Shown in pieces: positions 23,676 through 31,093 of a DNA stretch of 46,403 nt. The stretch is from CAZNGF01 sp964572855 (GTDB lineage: Bacteria > Bipolaricaulota > Bipolaricaulia > RBG-16-55-9 > JAJCYT01), in contig CAZNGF010000009.1 in assembly GCA_964572855.1 (NCBI GenBank), forward strand, positions 1 through 46,403, in the 5' to 3' direction. The first letter of the stretch is position 1. Each line of letters starts with the position of its first letter. The notes beneath the pieces were generated by a model. It worked only from the letters and a program-made list of their open reading frames with translations. It did no database searches and was not told the origin of the DNA. Made by a program: the position numbers and the translations under genes.

Positions 23676-24863
23676 ATGTCGGAGACACTGGCCTTTTTGG
23701 AGGAGGCGCTGGCCGAGATCAAGCGGCAGGGGTTCGTTTGGAAGCCACGCCTGCTGGAAGGACCGCAGGGCGCGCGGGCGCGCTTTGACGGACAGGAGGT
23801 CGTCAACCTCTCCTCCAACAACTATTTAGGGCTCAACAACCACCCTAAGACCAAGGAAGCCGCCAAACGGGCCGTGGAGGCGTGGGGCGTGGGCGCGGGG
23901 GCCGTGCGCCCGCTGGCCGGTACGATGCGCCTGCACCGCGAGCTGGAGGAGGCGCTGGTCCGGTTCAAGGGAGCCGAGGCCGCGGTCGTGCTCTCCAGCG
24001 GCTTCACGGCCAACCTGGCCGCAATCCAGACCCTGATGGGCAAGGAAGACGTCATCTTCTCGGAGGAACTCAACCACGGCAGCATCATCGACGGCTGCCG
24101 GCTCAGCCGGGCCCAAATCAAGGTCTGGCCGCACCGGGACGTGGCCGCGCTGCGCGAACTCGTGCGCCGGGAGAAGCCCAACTACCGCCGTGCCCTGATC
24201 GTGACCGACGGTGTGTTCAGCATGGACGGCGACATCGCGCCGCTGCGGGGGATCGCCGAGGTGGCCGAAGAATTCGGTTGCATCTCGATGGTGGACGACG
24301 CGCACGCCTCGGGCGTGCTGGGGCGCGCGGGCCGGGGCTCCGTCGACCACTTCGACCTGCACGGCCGCGTGGACGTCCAAATGGGCACGCTCTCCAAGGC
24401 CATCGGGAGCATGGGGGCGTACCTGGCCGGCTCGAAGGCGTTCGTCGAGCTCATCCGGCAACAGGCAAGGCCCTGGTTGCTCTCGACCGCCCACCCGCCG
24501 GCTGTCGTGGCCGCCTCGCTGGCCGCGATCCAACTGCTCGACTCCCCCGAGGGCGAGGCGCTCGTAAACAAGCTCTGGGACAACTCGGACTACTTCAAGC
24601 AAGGCTTGGTCGAGCTGGGTCTAGACACCGGCGGCAGCCAGACCCCGATCACGCCCGTGATCGCAGGCGAAAGCCACACGGCCGCCGAGCTGTCCAAGCG
24701 CCTGTTCGAGCGAGGGGTCTACGCCCAAGAGATCGTCTATCCCATGGTAGCCGAGGAGAAGGCCCGCGTGCGCACGATCGTGACCGCCGAGCACGCGCGC
24801 GCCGACCTGGACGAGGCGCTTGAGGCGTTCCGCGCGATCGGGAAGGATCTGGGGTTGATTTAG
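23676..24863 (+). CDS. Second alpha-oxoamine synthase (Kbl/BioF-like, Thermus type)
   Basis: This 395-residue PLP enzyme starts at the ATG behind GGGAGG. The cofactor lysine is K241 (TLSKAIGSMG), with D207, H210 (VDDAH) and H134 also conserved. GAVRPLAGTMRLHRELE differs from the Kbl signature of the neighbour gene and is nearer the promiscuous thermophile enzymes annotated as glycine C-acetyltransferase or 8-amino-7-oxononanoate synthase (for example in Thermus). It is transcribed divergently from the AcpS-ligase-ACP-synthase series, 184 bases away, with its own strong promoter. Two oxoamine synthases flanking one carrier protein suggests either two substrates or two steps. BioF is a possible role, though no other biotin gene is present. 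Confidence 0.9.
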   Translation: MSETLAFLEEALAEIKRQGFVWKPRLLEGPQGARARFDGQEVVNLSSNNYLGLNNHPKTKEAAKRAVEAWGVGAGAVRPLAGTMRLHRELEEALVRFKGAEAAVVLSSGFTANLAAIQTLMGKEDVIFSEELNHGSIIDGCRLSRAQIKVWPHRDVAALRELVRREKPNYRRALIVTDGVFSMDGDIAPLRGIAEVAEEFGCISMVDDAHASGVLGRAGRGSVDHFDLHGRVDVQMGTLSKAIGSMGAYLAGSKAFVELIRQQARPWLLSTAHPPAVVAASLAAIQLLDSPEGEALVNKLWDNSDYFKQGLVELGLDTGGSQTPITPVIAGESHTAAELSKRLFERGVYAQEIVYPMVAEEKARVRTIVTAEHARADLDEALEAFRAIGKDLGLI

Positions 24864-24880
24864 GCAGGATTCGGCCTCTG

Positions 24881-24922
24881 CCCCCTCTCCCTTGACGGGA
24901 GAGGGCTGGGGTGAGGGTGATG
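24881..24922. repeat. Widespread GGGAGAGGG-type intergenic hairpin repeat
   Basis: CCCTCTCCC (24883-24891) and GGGAGAGGG (24897-24905) form a perfect 9-bp stem with a 5-base loop, followed by CTGGGGTGAGGGTGA. This exact kind of sequence recurs between genes in many unrelated bacterial genomes. It lies 20 bases after the synthase stop and may act as its terminator. A shorter trace, CCCTCACCC, is at 19847-19855. Confidence 0.7.
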
Positions 24923-25036
24923 ATGGCTTACGGGTTTTCGACGCCCCCCCCCGGGCGACGGGCCCGTCCATGCAAGGGTTGTGTAAGCGGCCTTACAGTC
25001 GCAAGGTGGCCTTGGATCGCATACTCTGGGAGGTAT

Positions 25037-25759
25037 ATGCACTGGGTGAGATTCGGCGCGCAGACGTTGTTCGGCTTGCTGGCCTTGGTCGGCCTGCTTT
25101 TGTACTTGTTCGGCAACGCGGTCCTGTTACGGCTGGGGATCGTCGAGCCGGGCTTGGCGCAGGTGATCGAGCCGTTCCGCTGGGCGTGGCTTGCCGTCGG
25201 CGTGTCGAGCCTGGTGTTTGCCCTGTACCGCCGGCCCGCGGGCAAAGCGGGTTTCGCGCTTCCGCTGGCGGTGCTGGTCCTCGGGCTCGGCGCCGGGGCC
25301 AGCGGCGCGGTGTTGTTCCCGGCTCAGTACACGCCCGTGCCCGCCGCCCCGACCGCGCACGCGATCGAGCGAGCGTCCTTCTCGCCCGACGACTGGGTGC
25401 TGGGCGTGTCCCTGGGCGACGAGGCCAAGGCCTACCCCTGGTCGTACATTCAGAAGGAATTCGTCATCAACGACGAGATCGCGGGCGAGCCCGTGGTCGT
25501 GACCTACTGCATCAGCTGCAACAGCAGCCTGGCCTACCGGGCCAAGCTCGAGGACCGCACCGTGCGCTTCGGCGTCGTGGGCGTCTACCGCACCGAAACC
25601 CTGCTCTACGACCAGGCCACGGGCAGCTGGTGGAAGGAGGACGGCCGCGCGATCGCCGGCGAACTCCAGGGCACCCAGCTCGAACAGCTCCCCGCCGCGC
25701 TCATGCCCTGGTCCGAGTGGACCCGGCTCTACCCTGAAACCCAGGTGGTGCTGGAGTAG
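25037..25759 (+). CDS. DUF3179-domain membrane-anchored protein
   Basis: The product is 240 residues from the ATG at 25037, four bases behind GGGAGG; an upstream in-frame start would run through the intergenic repeat. Three hydrophobic segments occupy about residues 1-100, and the rest is the extracytoplasmic DUF3179 domain (SLGDEAKAYPWSYIQKEFVIN, then TYCISCNSSLAYRAK, where this family has its CxxC-like motif, then TGSWWKEDGRAIAG). The family's activity is not known; the cysteine pair and envelope site suggest a redox or metal role, which is inference. It precedes a broken copper-type ATPase. Confidence 0.85.
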   Translation: MHWVRFGAQTLFGLLALVGLLLYLFGNAVLLRLGIVEPGLAQVIEPFRWAWLAVGVSSLVFALYRRPAGKAGFALPLAVLVLGLGAGASGAVLFPAQYTPVPAAPTAHAIERASFSPDDWVLGVSLGDEAKAYPWSYIQKEFVINDEIAGEPVVVTYCISCNSSLAYRAKLEDRTVRFGVVGVYRTETLLYDQATGSWWKEDGRAIAGELQGTQLEQLPAALMPWSEWTRLYPETQVVLE

Positions 25760-25870
25760 AACGCCCGGCACAAGTCACCACCCCACGGCGCACGCTTGAG
25801 CCGCGGATCCGGTCGTGTGCTCGCCACGGCGGCGCTACGCTGTTCCCATCAACCCTTCCCGAGATGATCC

Positions 25871-26809
25871 ATGCACGACCACGACGAGCACGACCACCAC
25901 GCCCACATGATCGCCGACTTCCGCAAGCGCTTCTGGGTTTCGTCGCTGTTCACGGCCCCGATCCTGGCGCTCTCGCCGCTGATCCAGTCCTTCCTGGGGT
26001 TGTTCGGGATGCTCGGCTTCCCCGGCGACGCCTACGAACTGCTGGCGCTGGCCTCGGCGGTGTTCTTCTACGGCGGCTGGTCGTTTCTGAGCGGCCTGGT
26101 CGACGAGCTGCGCGGGCACGACCCCGGCATGATGACGCTGATCGCGCTGGCGATCGGGGTGGCTTACGGCTAGAGCGCGGCCGTCGTGCTCGGGCTGTCG
26201 GGCGAGGTGTTTTTCTGGGAGCTGGCCAGGCTGGTCGACGTCATGCTGCTGGGCCACTGGATCGAGATGCGCTCGGTGCTGGGCGCCTTGCGCGCGCTGG
26301 AGAAGCTGGTCGCGCTCATGCTGTCGGAGGCACACCTGGTGCAGCAGGACGGCGCGACCCGCGACGTGCCCGTCGCCGAGCTGACCGCGGGCCAGCGCGT
26401 CCTGGTCAAGCCCGGCGAGAAGGTTCCGGTCGACGGGGTGATCAGGGAGGGGCGCACGAGCGTGGACGAGTCCATGCTCACCGGCGAGAGTCGCCCGGTC
26501 GAAAAGGGCGCGGGGGACGAGGTGGTGGGCGGCGCGGTCAACGGCGAGTCCGCGCTCACGGTCGAGATATCCAAGACCGGCGAGGAGACCTACCTGTCGC
26601 GGGTGATCGGCATGGTGCGCCGCGCGCAGGAGTCCCGCTCCAAGACGCAAAACCTGGCCGACCGCGCCGCGCGCTGGCTCACGGCGTTCCCGCTGGCCGC
26701 GGGCGCCTTCTCCTGGGCCGGGATCGTCATGCCGCCGGCGGCGGGCGCGGCGGTGATGTCGCTGTCCACCGTGATCGTGGCGGTCAACGCTAGGTTGTTG
26801 CGCTTCTAG
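25871..26809 (+). pseudogene. CopB-type heavy-metal P1B ATPase, in-frame stop plus large internal deletion
   Basis: The frame reads a His-rich N-terminus (MHDHDEHDHHAH), two transmembrane helices, then TAG at 26171-26173, then continues in the same frame through helix residues and the actuator domain with MLTGES to ADRAARWLT (about 26685). There it jumps to a sequence that reads like the last transmembrane helix of the family (PLAAGAFSWAGIVMPPAAGA, then VMSLSTVIVAVNARLLRF). The CPC/CPH ion-binding helix, the phosphorylated DKTGT motif and the whole ATP-binding domain are absent, so some 300 or more codons have been lost. The protein cannot pump metal. Both lesions keep the frame, and other genes here end in TAG, so recoding is unlikely. 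Confidence 0.85.
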
Positions 26810-26825
26810 CATCGCTCGGAACGTT

Positions 26826-26854
26826 TTGTCCTCGCCCGAGCGCGGGGGTATCAT
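26826..26854 (+). promoter_or_regulatory. Promoter of pckA
   Basis: TTGTCC (26826-26831), 17 bases, TATCAT (26849-26854), about 57 bases before the ATG at 26912. Confidence 0.7.
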
Positions 26855-26911
26855 CCCCCTAGCACGCGCCTCGGATGGGTGCCCCTCAAATCACGCACTC
26901 GGGAGTGAGCC

Positions 26912-28513
26912 ATGATCAAGCGAATCCCCAAGAGCAGTTACGGTTTGCGCAACCACGGCATCGAAAACACGGGCGTGGCGTTCTGGAACGAGCAGACGCC
27001 GCTGTTGTACGAGGAGGCGATCCGCCGGCGCGAGGGCTTCTTGGCGCACCGGGGGCCGCTGGTCGTGCGCACGGGCCAGCACACCGGCCGCGCGGCCAAC
27101 GACAAGTTCATCGTCGAGGAGCCCTCCAGCCAGGATAAGGTCTGGTGGGGCAAGGTGAACCGGCCCATCGACCCTGACCAGTTCGAGCGCCTGCGGTTGC
27201 GACTGCTGGCCTACCTGCAGGGGCACGACCTGTTCGTGCAGGACTGCTACGCCGGGGCCGACCCCGACTACCGCCTGCCCGTGCGCGTCATCACCGAGAA
27301 AGCCTGGCACAGCCTGTTCGCCCACAACATGTTCATCCGGCCCGAGTGGGAGGCGCTGGGCGAGTTCGTGCCCGAGTTCACGGTGCTGCACGCGCCCAAC
27401 TTCCACGCCATCCCCGAGGTGGACGGCACGCGCTCGGAGGCGTTTGTGATCATCCACTTCGGCAAGAAGCTCGTGCTCATCGGCGGGACGGCCTACGCCG
27501 GCGAGATCAAGAAGTCGATCTTCACGGCGCTGAACTACCTGTTGCCGCAGCGCGACGTGCTCAGTATGCACTGCTCGGCCAACTACGGGAAGGACGAAGA
27601 CGACGTGGCGCTCTTTTTCGGGCTCTCGGGCACGGGCAAGACCACGCTCTCGGCCACCGCCGACCGCACGCTCATCGGCGACGACGAGCACGGCTGGAGC
27701 GAGGGGGGCGTGTTCAACTTCGAAGGCGGCTGCTACGCCAAGGTCATCCGGCTCTCGGCCGAGGCCGAGCCCGAGATCTACGAGACGACGCGCCGTTTCG
27801 GCACGATTCTGGAGAACGTGGCCTACAACCGGGCCACCGGGCGCGTCGACCTCGACGACGACTCGCTCACCGAGAACACGCGCGCGGCTTATTCCATCAC
27901 GATCATCCCCAACGCCGACGCCAAGGGGCTGGCCGGGCACCCCAACCACATCATCTTCCTGACCGCCGACGCCTTCGGCGTGCTGCCCCCCATCGCCCGG
28001 CTCACGCCCGAGCAGGCCATGTACCACTTCCTGTCGGGCTACACCGCCAAAGTGGCCGGCACCGAGGCTGGGGTGACCGAACCGCAGGCCACCTTCAGCG
28101 CGTGTTTCGGCGCGCCGTTCATGGCGCTCTCGCCCACCGTGTACGCTGACCTGCTGGGGAAGAAGATCGCCCAGCACGGCGCCCGCGTCTGGCTCGTCAA
28201 CACGGGCTGGACGGGCGGCCCCTACGGCGAGGGGCAGCGCATGTCGATTGCCCACACGCGCGCCACGATCCGCGCCGCGCTCGCCGGCAAGCTGGACGGG
28301 GTCGAGACGCGCCAGGACCCCAATTTCGGCGTCGCCGTCCCAATGAGCTGCCCCGACGTTCCAACCGAGGTGCTGGACCCGCGCGGCACCTGGAAGGACG
28401 CCGACGCCTACGACGCCCAGGCCCGGCAGCTGTGCAAGATGTTTGCCGACAACTTCAAGCAGTTCGCCGACCAGGTGGGCGAGGAGGTACGGGCGGCCGG
28501 TCCCGTCCGCTGA
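26912..28513 (+). CDS. pckA: Phosphoenolpyruvate carboxykinase (ATP)
   Basis: The 533-residue product is the ATP-dependent gluconeogenic enzyme that converts oxaloacetate to phosphoenolpyruvate. Seen: the substrate arginine region GPLVVRTGQHTGRAANDKF, the kinase-1a P-loop GLSGTGKTTL, kinase-2 motif LIGDDEHGW, and NTGWTGGPYGEGQRM. Length fits the ATP-type family (about 520-540). GGGAGTGAG precedes the ATG. It is a single-gene unit with its own promoter, between the ATPase pseudogene and the metal region, and does not appear functionally tied to either. It implies growth on acids, amino acids or other non-sugar carbon, in line with the peptide and fatty-acid genes upstream. Confidence 0.97.
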   Translation: MIKRIPKSSYGLRNHGIENTGVAFWNEQTPLLYEEAIRRREGFLAHRGPLVVRTGQHTGRAANDKFIVEEPSSQDKVWWGKVNRPIDPDQFERLRLRLLAYLQGHDLFVQDCYAGADPDYRLPVRVITEKAWHSLFAHNMFIRPEWEALGEFVPEFTVLHAPNFHAIPEVDGTRSEAFVIIHFGKKLVLIGGTAYAGEIKKSIFTALNYLLPQRDVLSMHCSANYGKDEDDVALFFGLSGTGKTTLSATADRTLIGDDEHGWSEGGVFNFEGGCYAKVIRLSAEAEPEIYETTRRFGTILENVAYNRATGRVDLDDDSLTENTRAAYSITIIPNADAKGLAGHPNHIIFLTADAFGVLPPIARLTPEQAMYHFLSGYTAKVAGTEAGVTEPQATFSACFGAPFMALSPTVYADLLGKKIAQHGARVWLVNTGWTGGPYGEGQRMSIAHTRATIRAALAGKLDGVETRQDPNFGVAVPMSCPDVPTEVLDPRGTWKDADAYDAQARQLCKMFADNFKQFADQVGEEVRAAGPVR

Positions 28514-28727
28514 CGCAATCGCAAGCGCGCGTCCTCGTGAGGCAATGCACCGGAAGAAGGGTGTGAGGGGCGAACGATAGTCCGTCCACGGGGCTCTTTG
28601 TCCACGGGCGATGCCAGCCTCCCGCGGGTTTGTCTATCGCTTGCGGACCTTTCGTGAGACAAGCCCTCTCCTCCGAATCTCCACAACTTCGTCATCCTTG
28701 CTTCAAACGGAGCGGTTAGGTTGCTCA

Positions 28728-28752
28728 CGGTGATGTGAGAAAACCGTCACCG
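28728..28752. promoter_or_regulatory. Inverted repeat upstream of the Met-rich gene
   Basis: CGGTGA (28728-28733) and TCACCG (28747-28752) are inverted repeats 25 bases before the RBS. The rest of 28514-28777 shows no gene and no clear -35/-10 pair. It may be an operator or part of the 5' leader. Confidence 0.35.
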
Positions 28753-28777
28753 AAATCAAGAAAGGCGGGAGATCGAA

Positions 28778-29575
28778 ATGCAAAAATCGCTAATCGTCCT
28801 TACCCTGAGCGCCCTGTTGCTGAGCCTGTCGCTGGGCCAGCCCGGCAGCGCCCAAATGGGCCCGATGGGTGCGGTCACCGCATCCTTCACCGTCGAGCAG
28901 GAAATCCAGGCCCTCAAGGCCCTCAACGCGTCGGGCCTGAGCGTCGAGCAGCTCAATCAGCTCAACTCCACGCTCGATTCGGTCGCAAGCGCGGAGCAAG
29001 GCGTGGCACAAAGACAGGAGGAGCTAAAGGCGTTCCTGCTGAGCTGGACGGGCCAGCCCGAGGCGTTCCAGGATGCACTGCAGCCGCTGGAAGCGCAGGT
29101 ACAACAGGCCCGGCAGGCGCTGTCGCAGGCCCGCCAGGCGGGGGTGGCCCAACTGAAGGGGACCCTCACCATCCAGCAAGGCGAACAACTGCGTGGCCTG
29201 ATGCATCAAACTATGGGAATGACTCCCATGATAGGCCAGAACAGCGGTATGTCCATGGGGAGCATGATGCAGAATCAATCCTCCGCCGCTCAAGAGGGAA
29301 TGATGGGCGGGATGAGCTCGTCCATGGGCGCGGGACAGCAAACCCCGCCGGCGCAGAACCCGAACCACGCCCAACACCACCCTCAGCAGCAAGCGGCCCC
29401 GCAAAGATCATCCGAGGGCATGACGGGCATGGGCGGTGGCATGGCCTCGATGCACGCTTCCATGATGGGCTCGATGGGCGGGTCTGGGATGATGGCACAC
29501 GATTGGAATCAGTTCCTGAGCCACCACGGCGACCTGTTGCACTGGGCGGTCACGCAGAAGTTGAATGCGATGTGA
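28778..29575 (+). CDS. Periplasmic Met/His-rich Spy/CpxP-like protein
   Basis: The 265-residue product has a signal peptide (about 1-25, LSALLLSLSLGQPGSAQ). The helical first half contains two LTxxQ-like motifs (GLSVEQLNQLN, LTIQQGEQLRGLM) and long Gln/Ala helices, as in the Spy/CpxP/ZraP group of periplasmic chaperones and metal sensors. The second half is full of methionine and glycine (MGMTPMIGQ, SMGSMMQNQ, MMGGMSSSMG) plus histidines (NHAQHHPQQ), the usual make-up of Cu(I)-binding tails. Cupredoxin genes lie next door on the other strand. Copper buffering in the envelope is the likely job; family membership is inferred from pattern. Confidence 0.8.
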   Translation: MQKSLIVLTLSALLLSLSLGQPGSAQMGPMGAVTASFTVEQEIQALKALNASGLSVEQLNQLNSTLDSVASAEQGVAQRQEELKAFLLSWTGQPEAFQDALQPLEAQVQQARQALSQARQAGVAQLKGTLTIQQGEQLRGLMHQTMGMTPMIGQNSGMSMGSMMQNQSSAAQEGMMGGMSSSMGAGQQTPPAQNPNHAQHHPQQQAAPQRSSEGMTGMGGGMASMHASMMGSMGGSGMMAHDWNQFLSHHGDLLHWAVTQKLNAM

Positions 29576-29601
29576 GGCCGCTGGAGCACCATCCTTTCCA
29601 G

Positions 29602-29655
29602 CGAACCGGACACCGGTTCGGGCAGGCGGGGCGATGAACTGGCCGCCCCGCCTGC
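29602..29655 (+). terminator. Tandem hairpins after the Met-rich gene
   Basis: First stem CGAACCGG/CCGGTTCG (29602-29620, loop ACA); second stem of 12 perfect pairs GCAGGCGGGGCG/CGCCCCGCCTGC (29622-29655, 10-base loop). There is no T run, so termination may need Rho or the stems may protect the 3' end. Confidence 0.6.
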
Positions 29656-29735
29656 ATTCGGTCACCTGCCAGCTCTCGCGCGCGGAGGTAAATGAGTCGC
29701 GTGGCCAGTTACAGGCAGAGGGAACCGATAAGAGT

Positions 29736-29764
29736 AGCCCCCTCCCATGTGTCGAGAGGGGGCT
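29736..29764 (-). terminator. Terminator of the cupredoxin pair, possibly bidirectional
   Basis: AGCCCCCTC (29736-29744) and GAGGGGGCT (29756-29764), a perfect 9-bp stem with an 11-base loop, 20 bases after the minus-strand stop at 29785. Confidence 0.65.
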
Positions 29765-29784
29765 TCGATCGAGTCAACAAAGGG

Positions 29785-30231
29785 TTATTCGACGATGAAC
29801 GGGGCCTTCATGCCGGCCTCGTAGTGGCCCGGCTGGAAGCAGCCCAGCTCCCACTCGCCCTTCTGGTCGTCGCTGAAGCTGAAGGTGAGCCAGGCCTCGC
29901 CGCCCGCGGGAACCTCCAGCATGTCGAAGGGCACTGCGAGGTTCTGCCCGTACTTGCGCCCTTCCAGATCGGGCTCGAGCCCGAAGTGCGCATCGTGCAG
30001 CACCGCCCCCTCGTTCTTGAAGATTAGGCGCACGACCTGGTTGGCGGGCAGGCGGACCGCCTCGCCCTGGCCCCGCCCTTCTTGCTGGAAGAACAGGTCG
30101 CCCATGATCACGGTGATCTCTGCGTCGATGTCGACGTGCGCACTGGCCGTGCGCGTGAGGCCAGTGCCCGCCATCCCGACCAGCGCGGCGCCGGCCGCGG
30201 CCTTGAGCAGATTGCGTCGTGTGAAATCCAT
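29785..30231 (-). CDS. Tat-exported cupredoxin
   Basis: The product is 148 residues from the ATG at 30231 behind AGGAGGGATCGAA. The N-terminus MDFTRRNLLKAAAGAALVG is a twin-arginine signal. The mature part is a plastocyanin-like fold with type-1 copper ligands: a histidine in LHDAHFG and the C-terminal cluster CFQPGHYEAGM (Cys, His and Met spaced as C-x4-H-x4-M). It follows the larger cupredoxin gene by 26 bases on the same strand, so both are co-expressed. Export in folded form by Tat fits a protein loaded with cofactor in the cytoplasm. Electron carrier or copper buffer are both possible. Confidence 0.88.
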   Translation of the reverse strand: MDFTRRNLLKAAAGAALVGMAGTGLTRTASAHVDIDAEITVIMGDLFFQQEGRGQGEAVRLPANQVVRLIFKNEGAVLHDAHFGLEPDLEGRKYGQNLAVPFDMLEVPAGGEAWLTFSFSDDQKGEWELGCFQPGHYEAGMKAPFIVE

Positions 30232-30257
30232 TTCGATCCCTCCTGATGATTGGTGTG

Positions 30258-30968
30258 TTAGCAGCCGTTGGTGAGCGGATCGCCCGGATAGGTGGGGCAG
30301 TAGTCCTCGTCGTCCGGCACGCCGTCCCCGTCCTGGTCCGCCTCGTCGTGGTGTTCGTCCTCTTCGTGCCCGTGGCCGTCTTCCCCGTGCTCGTCGCCTT
30401 CGTCTTCGTGGTTCGCTTCTTCCTCGTGGTCGGCGGCCTCGCCGCTCACGATCAGCGGCAGCTTCATGCCCGCGTCGTAGTGCCCCTCGACGAAGCACCC
30501 GATCTCGAAGCTGCGGCCCGCGTAGCGCTCCGGCACGGTAAACGTCACGGTCATGCCCATCTCGGGGTCGAGCTCGATCTCGCCCAGTCCCGCGACCTCC
30601 AGTTCCATCGCGCGGTGGTGCTCGCCCATGGCCATCTCGTGCTCGACCTTGAGGCCCACTCCCTCGAAGAAGTTCTCGTGGTAGCCGTGGTCGCCATCCA
30701 CCTCGTGCCCGAACATGGCCTCGTGAAAGAGCGCGCCCCGGTTGACGAACGACAGTTGCACGCGCCGGCCCGGCGTCAGCACAAGCGCCTCGCCCGGTGC
30801 CTGCCCCTCGACTTGAAAGAAGTACTCGCCCATTACGACCTCGTAGTGAACGGCCTCCTCGACTTCAGCGCTGCCATGTCCCTCGTCGGCCCACAGCAGC
30901 GGGGACGACACGCCGGTCCACAACCCCAGCGCGACGACCCCCAGTGCCAGCAGCGTCTTCTTGATCAT
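30258..30968 (-). CDS. Cupredoxin with acidic/His-rich tail and calcium-binding repeat
   Basis: The product is 236 residues from the ATG at 30968, placed behind AAAGGGTGG; a GTG nine bases earlier is less well spaced. A Sec signal peptide (about 1-27) leads to a cupredoxin domain with a histidine in LFHEAMFG and the ligand cluster CFVEGHYDAGM, closely matching the downstream paralogue. A 35-residue stretch of Glu, Asp and His follows (HEEEANHEDEGDEHG and on). The protein ends with a thrombospondin-type-3-like DQDGDGVPDDEDYCPTYPGD segment with two cysteines. The tail could hold extra metal or calcium at the cell surface. Confidence 0.86.
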   Translation of the reverse strand: MIKKTLLALGVVALGLWTGVSSPLLWADEGHGSAEVEEAVHYEVVMGEYFFQVEGQAPGEALVLTPGRRVQLSFVNRGALFHEAMFGHEVDGDHGYHENFFEGVGLKVEHEMAMGEHHRAMELEVAGLGEIELDPEMGMTVTFTVPERYAGRSFEIGCFVEGHYDAGMKLPLIVSGEAADHEEEANHEDEGDEHGEDGHGHEEDEHHDEADQDGDGVPDDEDYCPTYPGDPLTNGC

Positions 30969-31027
30969 GCGTTCCACCCTTTCGTGGTCGGTATAGTTGA
31001 GTTTTAGACCGATTTGACCGTTTCTTG

Positions 31028-31068
31028 TAGAGGCAAATGCCCCGCGTCCGTAGGGGCAAATGTCCCTA
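31028..31068. promoter_or_regulatory. Two operator-like copies between cupredoxin genes and a NarL-type two-component system
   Basis: TAGAGGCAAATGCCCCGC (31028-31045) and TAGGGGCAAATGTCCCTA (31051-31068) share GGCAAATG 23 bases apart; the second has perfect TAGGG/CCCTA arms. If TAGAAT at 31090-31095 is the kinase -10 box, the second copy is centred near -42, the usual place for an activator. The arms recall the reported NreC-type sites, but the spacing differs. The response regulator encoded at 32032 is the obvious candidate binder. Confidence 0.55.
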
Positions 31069-31093
31069 GTGGCGCAGCGCGTCTCGGGTTAGA

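Noticed and set aside
26171..26173. TAG in the CopB-type gene as a recoded or read-through codon
   Set aside because: The same gene also lacks its catalytic core, and other genes here use TAG as a normal stop.
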